NCBI GenBank assembly: GCA_018609665.1
Contig: JAHENN010000034.1
Coordinates: forward strand, 1 to 8,657
DNA length: 8,657 bases
Direction: 5' to 3'
Source: Haloarculaceae archaeon
Lineage (GTDB): Archaea > Halobacteriota > Halobacteria > Halobacteriales > Haloarculaceae
Part shown: positions 1 through 5,459 of the stretch, piece after piece
Position numbering within the stretch: position 1 is the first letter of the stretch
Layout of the letters: every line of letters begins with the position of its first letter
The notes under the pieces: generated by a model
Databases searched by the model: none
Told to the model about the DNA's origin: nothing
What the model saw: only the letters and a program-made list of their open reading frames with translations
Translations under genes and position numbers: made by a program

Positions 1-2
1 CG

Positions 3-599
3 GGGACCGAGGCCCGAATCGAGCGGCCGATCACCTTCGTCGGCTCCGAAACCTACCGCCTCACCGTCGTCGCCACCGACGCCACCGGCCGGTCCGGCCG
101 CGACACGCTCGTCGTGGAGCCGCGGACGGACCCCGACCCGCCCGCTCCCGACCCGCCGGAAAGCGGTGTCGACAACTCCAGCGACAGCGCCGATCTGCCG
201 GAGATAAACGGGACGGATGACGACGAACCCGACAGCAACACCGGTGGCTTCGTCGTCGAGCCAGGCAAGCAGGGCGGCTCGGTCACGATCGTCAGCGACG
301 ACTACAGCGGCGACCTTCCTCCCGGGAGCGGGCGGGTCTACGATGCCAGTAGCAACAATATTCCTATTCCAGATGGGGGCAGTGGTAGAGAAACTGACCA
401 TAGCGGAAATAAAGCCTATTATAACAGCAATGGTTCATCCCCGAGTCTCAATCCGGGCTACGGTAGTGGCGTAACCGGCGGAAGTTCCGGTGAATCAAAT
501 AGTGGTTTAAGTAGCGATTCGAGTAGCGGTCCAAGTAGCAATTTGAGTAGTGGCTCAAGCAGTAGTCCGAGTGGCAGACATGTCGGGTTTGTCCGTTAG
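3..599 (+). CDS. C-terminal part of an exported surface-type protein (PKD/Ig-like end plus Ser/Gly-rich tail), 5' partial
   Basis: The frame is open from the left edge, so this is the last 198 residues of a longer protein. A GTG at 114 is internal and not a convincing start. Visible residues 1 to about 40 read like the last strands of a PKD or Ig-like beta-sandwich: a TYRLTVVATDATG stretch, then a DTLVVEP edge strand. A Pro/Asp-rich linker follows, then an acidic region, then from residue about 115 a low-complexity tail rich in Ser, Gly and Asn. The last part (residues about 161-191) has a loose eight-residue pattern of the form SSG-x-SS-x-x. No transmembrane helix or PGF-type sorting signal is seen at the C-terminus, so if exported it is probably not anchored from this end. 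Third-position GC falls sharply after about base 345 and Ser codons switch towards AGT/AGC. The function is unknown; the PKD-like assignment is by eye. Confidence 0.75.
   Translation, partial: GTEARIERPITFVGSETYRLTVVATDATGRSGRDTLVVEPRTDPDPPAPDPPESGVDNSSDSADLPEINGTDDDEPDSNTGGFVVEPGKQGGSVTIVSDDYSGDLPPGSGRVYDASSNNIPIPDGGSGRETDHSGNKAYYNSNGSSPSLNPGYGSGVTGGSSGESNSGLSSDSSSGPSSNLSSGSSSSPSGRHVGFVR
483..575 (+). repeat. degenerate 24-base (8-residue) Ser/Gly repeat
   Basis: Within the tail of the preceding protein the codons line up in units of 24 bases, for example at 522-545 (SSGPSSNL) and 546-569 (SSGSSSSP), with more diverged units on both sides. The Ser positions are mostly AGT or AGC. The units are imperfect, so this is either an old tandem duplication or selection for a flexible linker. 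It is probably extended and disordered in the protein. Confidence 0.5.
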
Positions 600-639
600 T
601 TCCCAAACAGTTATTATGTATGTATTTTGGAATTAAAGA

Positions 640-653
640 AAAATCGTATAATA
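640..653 (+). promoter_or_regulatory. BRE/TATA-like promoter of the lipoprotein gene
   Basis: A purine-rich run (a BRE-like element) leads into GTATAATA at 646-653. The TATA centre is about 28 bases before the ATG at 677, the usual spacing for a haloarchaeal leaderless transcript. It argues for a start at 677 rather than at the upstream in-frame ATG at 620. Confidence 0.6.
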
Positions 654-676
654 CGCCCGAAAAGTATCAAAATGTG

Positions 677-1807
677 ATGCGACGGCGACAGTACCTCCAG
701 GCTGCGGGGCTAGCGCTGACCGGCGGGCTCGCCGGGTGCAGCGAACTCGGTGGTGATGCGTCGACGCCGGTCGCAACGGACACCCCGACTGAGACGGCGA
801 CGGCAGAGCCGACGCTGACGGAGGAACCAACGCCCCGAGAGAATCCGCCGAACCTCGACTCACCGTTGTGGCTGAAATTAATCCCACTTGACTATTTCAA
901 CGAGGAAGGCGAGTATACCAAACGGATGGCGTTCCAGCGGGTTGACTGGGAGTGGTACCTGCAGATGCGGGAGACAACGCTGGAGTGGGGGACAGCGGGT
1001 GACGAGATTTGGTCATTTGCCCCGACGAAAGCGAACTTCAGGCTCGTACCGTCAATGGATATCCTCAAGACTCCGCATTATGGTGCGTTGATTACCATGC
1101 TCAATATAGAGGACATTGTGTTCGGCGAGTTCCCGACTGTCGGTCCAGAAATAGAGCGGCAGTGTGGGCTGGCGGCTGACAAGGGCGAACGGGAGCAGGC
1201 ACGGGTTGTCGACGAGGTCGTTAATTACGGCGTCCCAAACTTGACGACATTCATCGGGATGGACACCGACGCAGTCCACGATGCGCTCGCCGATAACGAG
1301 AGGCAGGAATATCCGAACGCCGCGGTTACGACTTATATCGGCACTGACGACGCTGAGTCGCGAAGTATTATTGTGTCCGAAGAAGGGCCGCGGGGCGTCG
1401 TGGTGGTCGAAACCGGCGAGGAAAAAACAGAGGATACAGTGCCGGCGTTACGACGGTCCGTCGACGGGAGAGCTGAAACTTTGGCAGCGGACGAGTCGGT
1501 TCAGTGGTGTCTGAGTCAGGTGGAGAGTACAGCGCCGGTCGTGACCGGAGAGGTCAACGGCTTTCGGTACGAGTTCGCCGAACAGGGCCGGAGTGACCGG
1601 AGCGTCGAGCGGCTGGAGCCGTTCGATACGCTCGTGACGACGCTGGACGCTCGCAAGTACTCGGGAACGGCCCAGCACGCGTTCTCCAACGTCGACGGCA
1701 ACCCCCCGACGGCCGACGAGTTGCGGGAGTCGTTCGAGACGGACTCGGGAGAGTGGACGGCCAACTCCGGGCCCAACGTGTCGAGCATCGAGGCGTCGTG
1801 GGAGTAG
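677..1807 (+). CDS. Tat-exported lipoprotein of unknown function
   Basis: The frame is open from an ATG at 620, but the best start is the ATG at 677 (376 residues). It puts a textbook signal at the N-terminus: MRRRQYLQ twin arginine, a short hydrophobic stretch, then the lipobox LAGC with Cys21 as the predicted lipidated residue. The TATA box about 28 bases upstream agrees. Residues about 29-58 form a Thr/Pro/Glu-rich spacer typical of haloarchaeal lipoproteins. The rest is a soluble extracellular domain rich in acidic residues, with Trp and Tyr clustered near residues 63-115 and two further Cys residues. I recognise no enzyme or binding motif. The first two thirds are less GC-rich than the chromosomal genes nearby, while the last part (from about 1560) returns to high GC. 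The gene follows the preceding surface-type gene by 77 bases on the same strand but has its own promoter. Export and lipidation are inferred from the signal; function is unknown. Confidence 0.85.
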   Translation: MRRRQYLQAAGLALTGGLAGCSELGGDASTPVATDTPTETATAEPTLTEEPTPRENPPNLDSPLWLKLIPLDYFNEEGEYTKRMAFQRVDWEWYLQMRETTLEWGTAGDEIWSFAPTKANFRLVPSMDILKTPHYGALITMLNIEDIVFGEFPTVGPEIERQCGLAADKGEREQARVVDEVVNYGVPNLTTFIGMDTDAVHDALADNERQEYPNAAVTTYIGTDDAESRSIIVSEEGPRGVVVVETGEEKTEDTVPALRRSVDGRAETLAADESVQWCLSQVESTAPVVTGEVNGFRYEFAEQGRSDRSVERLEPFDTLVTTLDARKYSGTAQHAFSNVDGNPPTADELRESFETDSGEWTANSGPNVSSIEASWE

Positions 1808-2072
1808 GCGGGACTCGGGTGGTCGGCCGCCGTTCGCGACGGGGCGGTAGCCCTCGGCGGGAGGATATCGGCACGCGGCGTTCGTCGTTCACGACGGGTC
1901 AGGGCGCTTCACGTCCCGCACTCGTCCGACAGGCAACTCAGCGGCGCTCGGCCCGGTACTGGAGGGTGCCCGGCTCGCGGGCCGCATCGGCGGGCGTCGG
2001 CGGTCGTCGCCGTCGCGGAGTACCGACGCGTCAGCTCGGCGGGCGGTCCGAACCGCATCGGGCCGGCGTCGG
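1808..2072. other. gene-free gap between convergent genes, with two near-identical small hairpins
   Basis: The lipoprotein gene and moaA point at each other across this 265-base stretch. No frame on either strand looks like a protein: candidates are Arg-rich translations of GC-rich DNA without a start context. Two 16-base segments at 1828-1843 and 1883-1898 match at 14 positions and each can fold into a short hairpin (the second is CGTCG-TTCA-CGACG). No T-run follows them, so they are not obvious archaeal terminators. They could mark the 3' end of the lipoprotein transcript. Confidence 0.4.
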
Positions 2073-3056
2073 TCACACCTCCATATACTCCTCATTGAAC
2101 ACCCACTCGCCGTCGTCGCCCCGGATCATGTACTCGCCGTAGTAGGGGACGCGGTTGTCGACGGTCTCGCGGAAGGCCTCGCGAATCTCGGGTTTCGTCA
2201 TCTCGCCCATGCTGCGGAGGTCGTCGTTGCGGTTGAGACAGCCCTTCAGGTAGCCCTCGTGGGTAACGCGCACGCGGTGGCAGTTCGCACAGAAGGTGGG
2301 GTTCTCGACGGGGTCGACGATCTCGACCATGCCCGTGGCGGTTTCGTCGGCGTTGTCGGGGCTGACCCAGTAGCGGTTGCGGTCGTGCATCTCGCGGTGC
2401 TCGACCCGGTCGGCCTGCTCCGCCAGCCAGCCGTGGACGCGGTCGATGTCGACGGCCCACTCGGGGCGGCCGGCCAGTTCGGGCATGTACTCGATGAGCT
2501 GCAGTTGGAGGCCGTCGTTCTCGGCGACGTGGTCGACCATCTCGGGGACGTAGCCGGCGGTCCGCTCGAAGACGACCATGTTGAGCTTCACCGGGTTGAG
2601 GCCGGCCTCGAGGGCGGCGTCGACGCCCGCCATCACGTCGTCGTAGGCGGCGCTCTTGGTGACCTCCCGGAAGGCCTCCGGCGAGAGGGCGTCCTGCGAG
2701 ACGTTGACGCGCTCGAGGCCGGCGTCGACGAGCGCCGCCGCGCGCTCGGGGAGGAAGGTGCCGTTCGTGGTGAGGGAGGTCTCCATTCCGTCGGGCGTCC
2801 GGCGGACGATCTCCTCCAGGTCCTCGCGGAGCATCGGCTCGCCGCCGGTGAACTTCACCGCGTCGACGTCGAACTCGGCGGCGACCTCCAGGAACCGGAC
2901 GACGTCGTCGGTCGACATCTCGTCGTCGGCGGGTTCCATCGGCCCGCGCGTGTCGCCGAGCCCCTCGTTGTGGCAGTAGACGCAGTCGAAGTTACACCGG
3001 TCGGTGAGCGAGACCCGGACGCCGGTGACCTCTCGACCGAACGCGTCCTCGAGCAT
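2073..3056 (-). CDS. moaA: GTP 3',8-cyclase, molybdenum cofactor biosynthesis protein A
   Basis: MoaA is a radical SAM enzyme that, with MoaC, turns GTP into cyclic pyranopterin monophosphate, the first step of molybdopterin synthesis in the cytoplasm. The 327-residue protein is of normal length. The N-terminal cluster motif CX3CX2C is at Cys21, Cys25 and Cys28, directly after a VSLTDR strand. GGEP at 71-74 is the SAM-binding motif. The second, C-terminal [4Fe-4S] site CX2CX13C, which separates MoaA from other radical SAM proteins, is at Cys256, Cys259 and Cys273. The chain ends in EEYMEV and lacks the terminal Gly-Gly found in E. coli and human MoaA. The start ATG lies about 28 bases from a TATA-like box, giving a leaderless mRNA. 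It is transcribed away from an Mrp-type Fe-S carrier gene, a plausible source of its clusters. The assignment is firm; the partner role is inference. Confidence 0.95.
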   Translation of the reverse strand: MLEDAFGREVTGVRVSLTDRCNFDCVYCHNEGLGDTRGPMEPADDEMSTDDVVRFLEVAAEFDVDAVKFTGGEPMLREDLEEIVRRTPDGMETSLTTNGTFLPERAAALVDAGLERVNVSQDALSPEAFREVTKSAAYDDVMAGVDAALEAGLNPVKLNMVVFERTAGYVPEMVDHVAENDGLQLQLIEYMPELAGRPEWAVDIDRVHGWLAEQADRVEHREMHDRNRYWVSPDNADETATGMVEIVDPVENPTFCANCHRVRVTHEGYLKGCLNRNDDLRSMGEMTKPEIREAFRETVDNRVPYYGEYMIRGDDGEWVFNEEYMEV

Positions 3057-3081
3057 ACGTCCGAGATGCGGTCACACGTTG

Positions 3082-3087
3082 TTAAAA
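3082..3087 (-). promoter_or_regulatory. TATA-like box of moaA
   Basis: Read on the minus strand the element is TTTTAA inside GATTTTAACAAC. Its centre is about 28 bases before the moaA ATG (3056), which fits a leaderless transcript. It is one of the few AT-rich spots in a GC-rich intergenic region. Confidence 0.6.
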
Positions 3088-3162
3088 TCGGTGGGGAATC
3101 GCCCCGGTTCGTAACGTCTCGTGGTTACGTTCGCCGAGGGTCCGCGGCGGTCGTTCACAACC

Positions 3163-3168
3163 CTTATC
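3163..3168 (+). promoter_or_regulatory. TATA-like box of mrp
   Basis: CTTATC within ACCCTTATCG is centred about 28 bases before the ATG at 3193. The spacing predicts a leaderless mrp transcript and supports that start over the upstream in-frame GTG at 3121, which lies before the box. Confidence 0.55.
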
Positions 3169-3192
3169 GCCGGCTCGCCGCCTACCGTGGGT

Positions 3193-4233
3193 ATGGACGA
3201 GGACGCGATACGCGACCGGCTGTCGGCGGTCGAGGACCCGGACCTCGGCGACGACATCGTCTCGCTGGGGCTGGTGAACGAGGTGGTCGTCGACGCGGAG
3301 GCGGTGACGGTCGACCTCGCGCTCGGGGCGCCGTACTCGCCGACGGAGACGGCGATGGCCGGCGAGGTCAGGGAGGCGCTGTCGGGGCTGGACCGGGACC
3401 TCGAGCTGACCGCCAGCGTCGACACCGGCCTCGAGGACGGCGAGCAGGTGCTGCCGGGCGTCGAGAACATCATCGCCGTCGCCTCGGGCAAGGGCGGCGT
3501 CGGCAAGTCGACGGTCGCGGTAAACCTCGCGGCCGGCCTCTCGAAGATGGGCGCCCGCGTGGGGCTGTTCGACGCCGACATCTACGGGCCGAACGTCCCA
3601 CGGATGGTCGACGCCGACGAGCGGCCGAAGGCCACCCACGAGGAGAACATCGTCCCGCCGGAGAAGTACGGCATGGAGCTGATGAGCATGGACTTCCTCG
3701 TCGGCGAGGACGACCCCGTCATCTGGCGGGGGCCGATGGTCCACAAGGTGCTGACCCAGCTGTGGGAGGACGTCGAGTGGGGGAGCCTCGACTACATGGT
3801 GGTCGACCTGCCGCCGGGGACCGGCGACACGCAGCTGACGCTGCTGCAGTCCGTCCCGGTGTCCGGGGCGGTCATCGTCACGACGCCGCAGGAGGTGGCC
3901 GTCGACGACGCCCGGAAGGGCCTGCGCATGTTCGGCAAGCACGACACGCCCGTGCTCGGCGTCGTCGAGAACATGTCGGGGTTCGTCTGCCCGGACTGCG
4001 GCGGCGAACACGACATCTTCGACAGCGGCGGCGGCCGCGAGTTCGCCGCGGCGAACGAGATGCCGTTCCTGGGGGAGATACCGCTGGACCCGGCGGTCCG
4101 GGAGGGCGGCGACGGCGGCGCTCCGGTCGTCCTCGACGACGACCGGGAGGCCGGCGCCGCCTTCCGCGAGTTCGCCGACGAGACGGCGAACATGCAGGGG
4201 ATCGTCCGGCGGCGGCAGGTCAGCGGGCGATGA
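3193..4233 (+). CDS. mrp: Mrp/ApbC/Nbp35-type Fe-S cluster carrier ATPase with N-terminal MIP18 domain
   Basis: A 346-residue cytoplasmic P-loop ATPase that holds and transfers Fe-S clusters. Residues about 1-75 form a MIP18 (DUF59) domain with the VEDPDLGDDIVSLGLV signature. The deviant Walker A motif GKGGVGKS is at 99-106, with signature Lys100 and Walker Lys105. FDADIYGPNVPR starts at 126, and the Walker B-like VVDLPPGTGD is at 203-212. The CPDC pair, Cys266 and Cys269, is the expected bridging cluster site at the dimer interface. The start at 3193 is chosen because the MIP18 domain begins there and a TATA-like box sits 28 bases upstream; the open frame reaches back to a GTG at 3121. The stop overlaps the next start (ATGA), which suggests translational coupling. 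Divergent moaA encodes a protein needing two clusters. The family is firm; the client proteins are unknown. Confidence 0.93.
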   Translation: MDEDAIRDRLSAVEDPDLGDDIVSLGLVNEVVVDAEAVTVDLALGAPYSPTETAMAGEVREALSGLDRDLELTASVDTGLEDGEQVLPGVENIIAVASGKGGVGKSTVAVNLAAGLSKMGARVGLFDADIYGPNVPRMVDADERPKATHEENIVPPEKYGMELMSMDFLVGEDDPVIWRGPMVHKVLTQLWEDVEWGSLDYMVVDLPPGTGDTQLTLLQSVPVSGAVIVTTPQEVAVDDARKGLRMFGKHDTPVLGVVENMSGFVCPDCGGEHDIFDSGGGREFAAANEMPFLGEIPLDPAVREGGDGGAPVVLDDDREAGAAFREFADETANMQGIVRRRQVSGR

Positions 4234-4469
4234 CGAGCGGCGATATCGAGCCCGACCCCGAGCGGGCCGCGCTGCTGCGGGCCGTCGCCGAGGACGTCCG
4301 CGGCGAGAGCTCCGAGAGCGAGCAGGTCGCGGCGATGCTGTACCGGGTGTCGGACCTCTACGACCCCGCGGAGGAGACCACCCCCGCGGAAATCCACCGC
4401 AACCTCCGGACCATCCTCCGGGTCAAGGAGCGCGGCGGGATGCCGGGCCGCGACCGAGGCGACCGGTAA
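4230..4469 (+). CDS. small acidic protein of unknown function, coupled to mrp
   Basis: A 79-residue protein whose ATG shares bases with the mrp stop (ATGA at 4230-4233). The frame is open far upstream by chance, so the overlap is what decides the start. The composition is typical of a real haloarchaeal protein: an acidic N-terminus, an amphipathic helix around residues 12-23, a YRVSDLYDP segment near residues 42-50, and a second helix (AEIHRNLRTILRVKE) near 57-71, followed by a basic Gly/Arg tail. There are no Cys residues, membrane segments or recognisable catalytic motif. Translational coupling to a cluster carrier hints at a related or regulatory role, but this is inference from position only. 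I do not recognise the family. Confidence 0.7.
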   Translation: MTSGDIEPDPERAALLRAVAEDVRGESSESEQVAAMLYRVSDLYDPAEETTPAEIHRNLRTILRVKERGGMPGRDRGDR

Positions 4470-4477
4470 GGCCTTCA

Positions 4478-4500
4478 GTCTCCGCCTCGCCAGCGGAGAC
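4478..4500 (+). repeat. perfect 8-bp inverted repeat touching a start codon
   Basis: GTCTCCGC at 4478-4485 and GCGGAGAC at 4493-4500 are exact inverted copies separated by seven bases. The right arm ends at the base before the ATG at 4501. As RNA it would form a stable hairpin directly in front of the start; as DNA it could be an operator. No T-run follows, so a terminator is less likely. Confidence 0.55.
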
Positions 4501-4656
4501 ATGGTCGAGACGCTGCTGCACACCGGCATCGAGCATCCGAACCTCTGGTGGGTCGTCGTCCCGAGCGTGCTCTCCTTTCTCGCGGGGCTGGCCGCGTTCG
4601 TCCTCTCGGACCGCGTCCGGGCGTGGGTCGACGGCGAGGGAAGCCTCGCCGAGTGA
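4501..4656 (+). CDS. 51-residue single-pass membrane protein of unknown function
   Basis: This short frame starts at an ATG 31 bases after the preceding gene and ends at TGA 4654-4656. The layout is that of a real small membrane protein: a short N-terminal segment with HTGIEHPN, one hydrophobic helix at about residues 15-35 (LWWVVVPSVLSFLAGLAAFVL region, slightly abridged here), then a charged tail with Arg, Asp and Glu consistent with a cytoplasmic end. There is no signal cleavage motif. It could be read with mrp and the 79-residue gene, but the hairpin just before its ATG may control or separate it. I see no good Shine-Dalgarno site, because the space is occupied by the hairpin. The family is not recognised with confidence. 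Confidence 0.65.
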   Translation: MVETLLHTGIEHPNLWWVVVPSVLSFLAGLAAFVLSDRVRAWVDGEGSLAE

Positions 4657-4715
4657 GCCCCCGTGCGACGGTCGCTCGAACCCGTTGAGGCCGGCGTCGC
4701 CCGGCGTATCGTTGT

Positions 4716-4725
4716 CCTTAAGTAC
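4716..4725 (+). promoter_or_regulatory. TATA box of the tRNA-Ser / uS13 operon
   Basis: CCTTAAGTAC matches the usual haloarchaeal TATA element well and is the most AT-rich spot in the gap. Initiation is expected near 4746-4750, which leaves a leader of about 100 bases before the tRNA. Confidence 0.65.
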
Positions 4726-4745
4726 GGTCGTCGGGTAGCCGGAGA

Positions 4746-4848
4746 CGCAATCGATGCAGGGGCCCCGGCCCCGAGTCCGAAGAGACCCGGACGCGAGTTC
4801 GGGAACGCACGGACCGCACTCCGTGAGGGCGAGGATACGCGCACGCAG
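4746..4848 (+). promoter_or_regulatory. structured leader before tRNA-Ser with several perfect hairpins
   Basis: Between the predicted transcription start and the tRNA lie four inverted repeats in a row. GGGGCC/GGCCCC is at 4759-4772, GTCCG/CGGAC at 4775-4792, GTTC/GAAC at 4797-4806 and CACGGA/TCCGTG at 4808-4825. No protein frame fits; the open frame from 4663 runs through the tRNA and is not credible. The leader would be removed by RNase P when the tRNA matures. It may guide processing or act in control of the operon, but GC-rich DNA makes some hairpins by chance. Confidence 0.4.
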
Positions 4849-4932
4849 GTCGTGGTAGCCAAGCCTGGCCCAAGGCGCAGGGTTGCTAACTCTGTGGCGC
4901 AAGCCTCCGGGGTTCGAATCCCCGCCACGACG
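4849..4932 (+). tRNA. tRNA-Ser, anticodon GCU
   Basis: An 84-base cloverleaf without intron. The acceptor arms GTCGTGG (4849-4855) and CCACGAC (4925-4931) pair fully. The anticodon stem CAGGG/CTCTG encloses the loop TTGCTAA with anticodon GCT at 4885-4887. There is a long variable arm (GGC-GCAA-GCC) and a T arm CGGGG-TTCGAAT-CCCCG. Discriminator G73 (4932) and the long variable arm are the serine identity marks. It reads AGC and AGU codons. The CCA end is not encoded. It lies 14 bases before the uS13 start and is probably co-transcribed with it. Confidence 0.95.
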
Positions 4933-4946
4933 CTAACCAACAACAC

Positions 4947-5459
4947 ATGAGTGCTGAAGAACCCACGGCGGACGAGGAAGACGACGACATCCAGTACTTC
5001 GTCCGTATCGGACAGACCGACCTCGACGGAACGCAGAGCGTCGAGCGGGCGCTGACCGACATGAACGGCATCGGTCGACGCGTCGCTCGCATCATCGCCG
5101 ACAGGGCCGGCGTCGACCGCCGAGAGCTGCTCGGCGGGCTCGACGAGGAGACCATCGACGAGATCGTCGACCTCGTGGAGGGGTACGCCGACGAGGTGCC
5201 CGAGTGGCTCACCAACCACCAGAACGACTTCTTCGACGGCGAGACCACCCACGAGATCGGCAACGAACTCGAGATGACCCGCCGGCAGGACGTCAACCGG
5301 ATGAAGATGATCGACTCCTACAAGGGCGTCCGCCACAAGCGCGGCCAGAAGGTCCGCGGCCAGCGGACGAAGTCCACCGGCCGGACGGAGGGCACCATCG
5401 GTGTCAACGTCGAGGCCATCAAGGAGGACATGGAAGAGGAAGGAGGTGACGAGGAGTAA
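4947..5459 (+). CDS. rps13: small ribosomal subunit protein uS13
   Basis: uS13 sits in the head of the 30S subunit, contacts the P-site tRNA and forms a bridge to the large subunit. The 170-residue protein shows the archaeal form: an acidic N-terminal extension (MSAEEPTADEEDDD), the IQYFVRIGQTDLDG strand, a helix-hairpin-helix around MNGIGRRVARII (residues about 46-57), and the conserved basic stretch SYKGVRHKRGQKVRGQRT near residues 127-144, which binds rRNA. The C-terminus is acidic. It starts 14 bases after tRNA-Ser with no Shine-Dalgarno site, so after tRNA processing its mRNA would be nearly leaderless. Its stop overlaps the uS4 start (TAATG). The acidic extensions are typical of halophiles. 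Confidence 0.97.
   Translation: MSAEEPTADEEDDDIQYFVRIGQTDLDGTQSVERALTDMNGIGRRVARIIADRAGVDRRELLGGLDEETIDEIVDLVEGYADEVPEWLTNHQNDFFDGETTHEIGNELEMTRRQDVNRMKMIDSYKGVRHKRGQKVRGQRTKSTGRTEGTIGVNVEAIKEDMEEEGGDEE
5441..5449 (+). promoter_or_regulatory. perfect Shine-Dalgarno site of uS4
   Basis: AGGAGGTGA is a nine-base exact complement of the 16S rRNA 3' end (known sequence TCACCTCCT), ending nine bases before the uS4 ATG. It lies inside the 3' end of the uS13 coding region, encoding its Gly-Gly-Asp tail, and supports independent initiation at uS4. Confidence 0.8.

Noticed and set aside
483..575. Possible CRISPR-like or integration repeat
   Set aside because: The units are short, imperfect, contiguous without spacers and in phase with the coding frame, so they are a protein repeat.
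620..676. Upstream in-frame ATG giving a 19-residue longer lipoprotein
   Set aside because: It would put the twin-arginine signal inside the chain, and the TATA box at 646-653 lies downstream of this ATG.
1889..2095. 68-codon minus-strand frame between the lipoprotein gene and moaA
   Set aside because: It overlaps the end of moaA in another frame, is Arg/Asp-rich without structure, and has no promoter or ribosome binding site.
3121..3192. GTG start giving a 24-residue longer Mrp
   Set aside because: The added residues do not belong to the MIP18 domain, and the TATA-like box lies inside this stretch, 28 bases before the ATG at 3193.
2259..4229. A very long open frame on the plus strand running antisense to moaA and out of frame through mrp
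   Set aside because: The translation is Arg/Gly/Ala-rich and has no domain, while moaA and mrp in the same region have full sets of family motifs. Long shadow frames are expected in GC-rich DNA. Only its last part, from 4230, is taken as a gene because of the ATGA overlap and normal composition.
4849..4932. tRNA-Ser as an attachment site of a mobile element
   Set aside because: There is no integrase gene and no second copy of the tRNA 3' end in the window, and the gene is followed directly by a conserved ribosomal protein operon.
4663..4950. 95-codon open frame in the gap before uS13
   Set aside because: It passes through the whole tRNA-Ser gene and the promoter, has no start signal, and its Arg-rich product is meaningless.
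3792..5336. A long open frame on the minus strand across mrp, the small genes, tRNA-Ser and uS13
   Set aside because: It runs antisense through a tRNA and two certain genes, and its composition is that of a reversed GC-rich coding frame.
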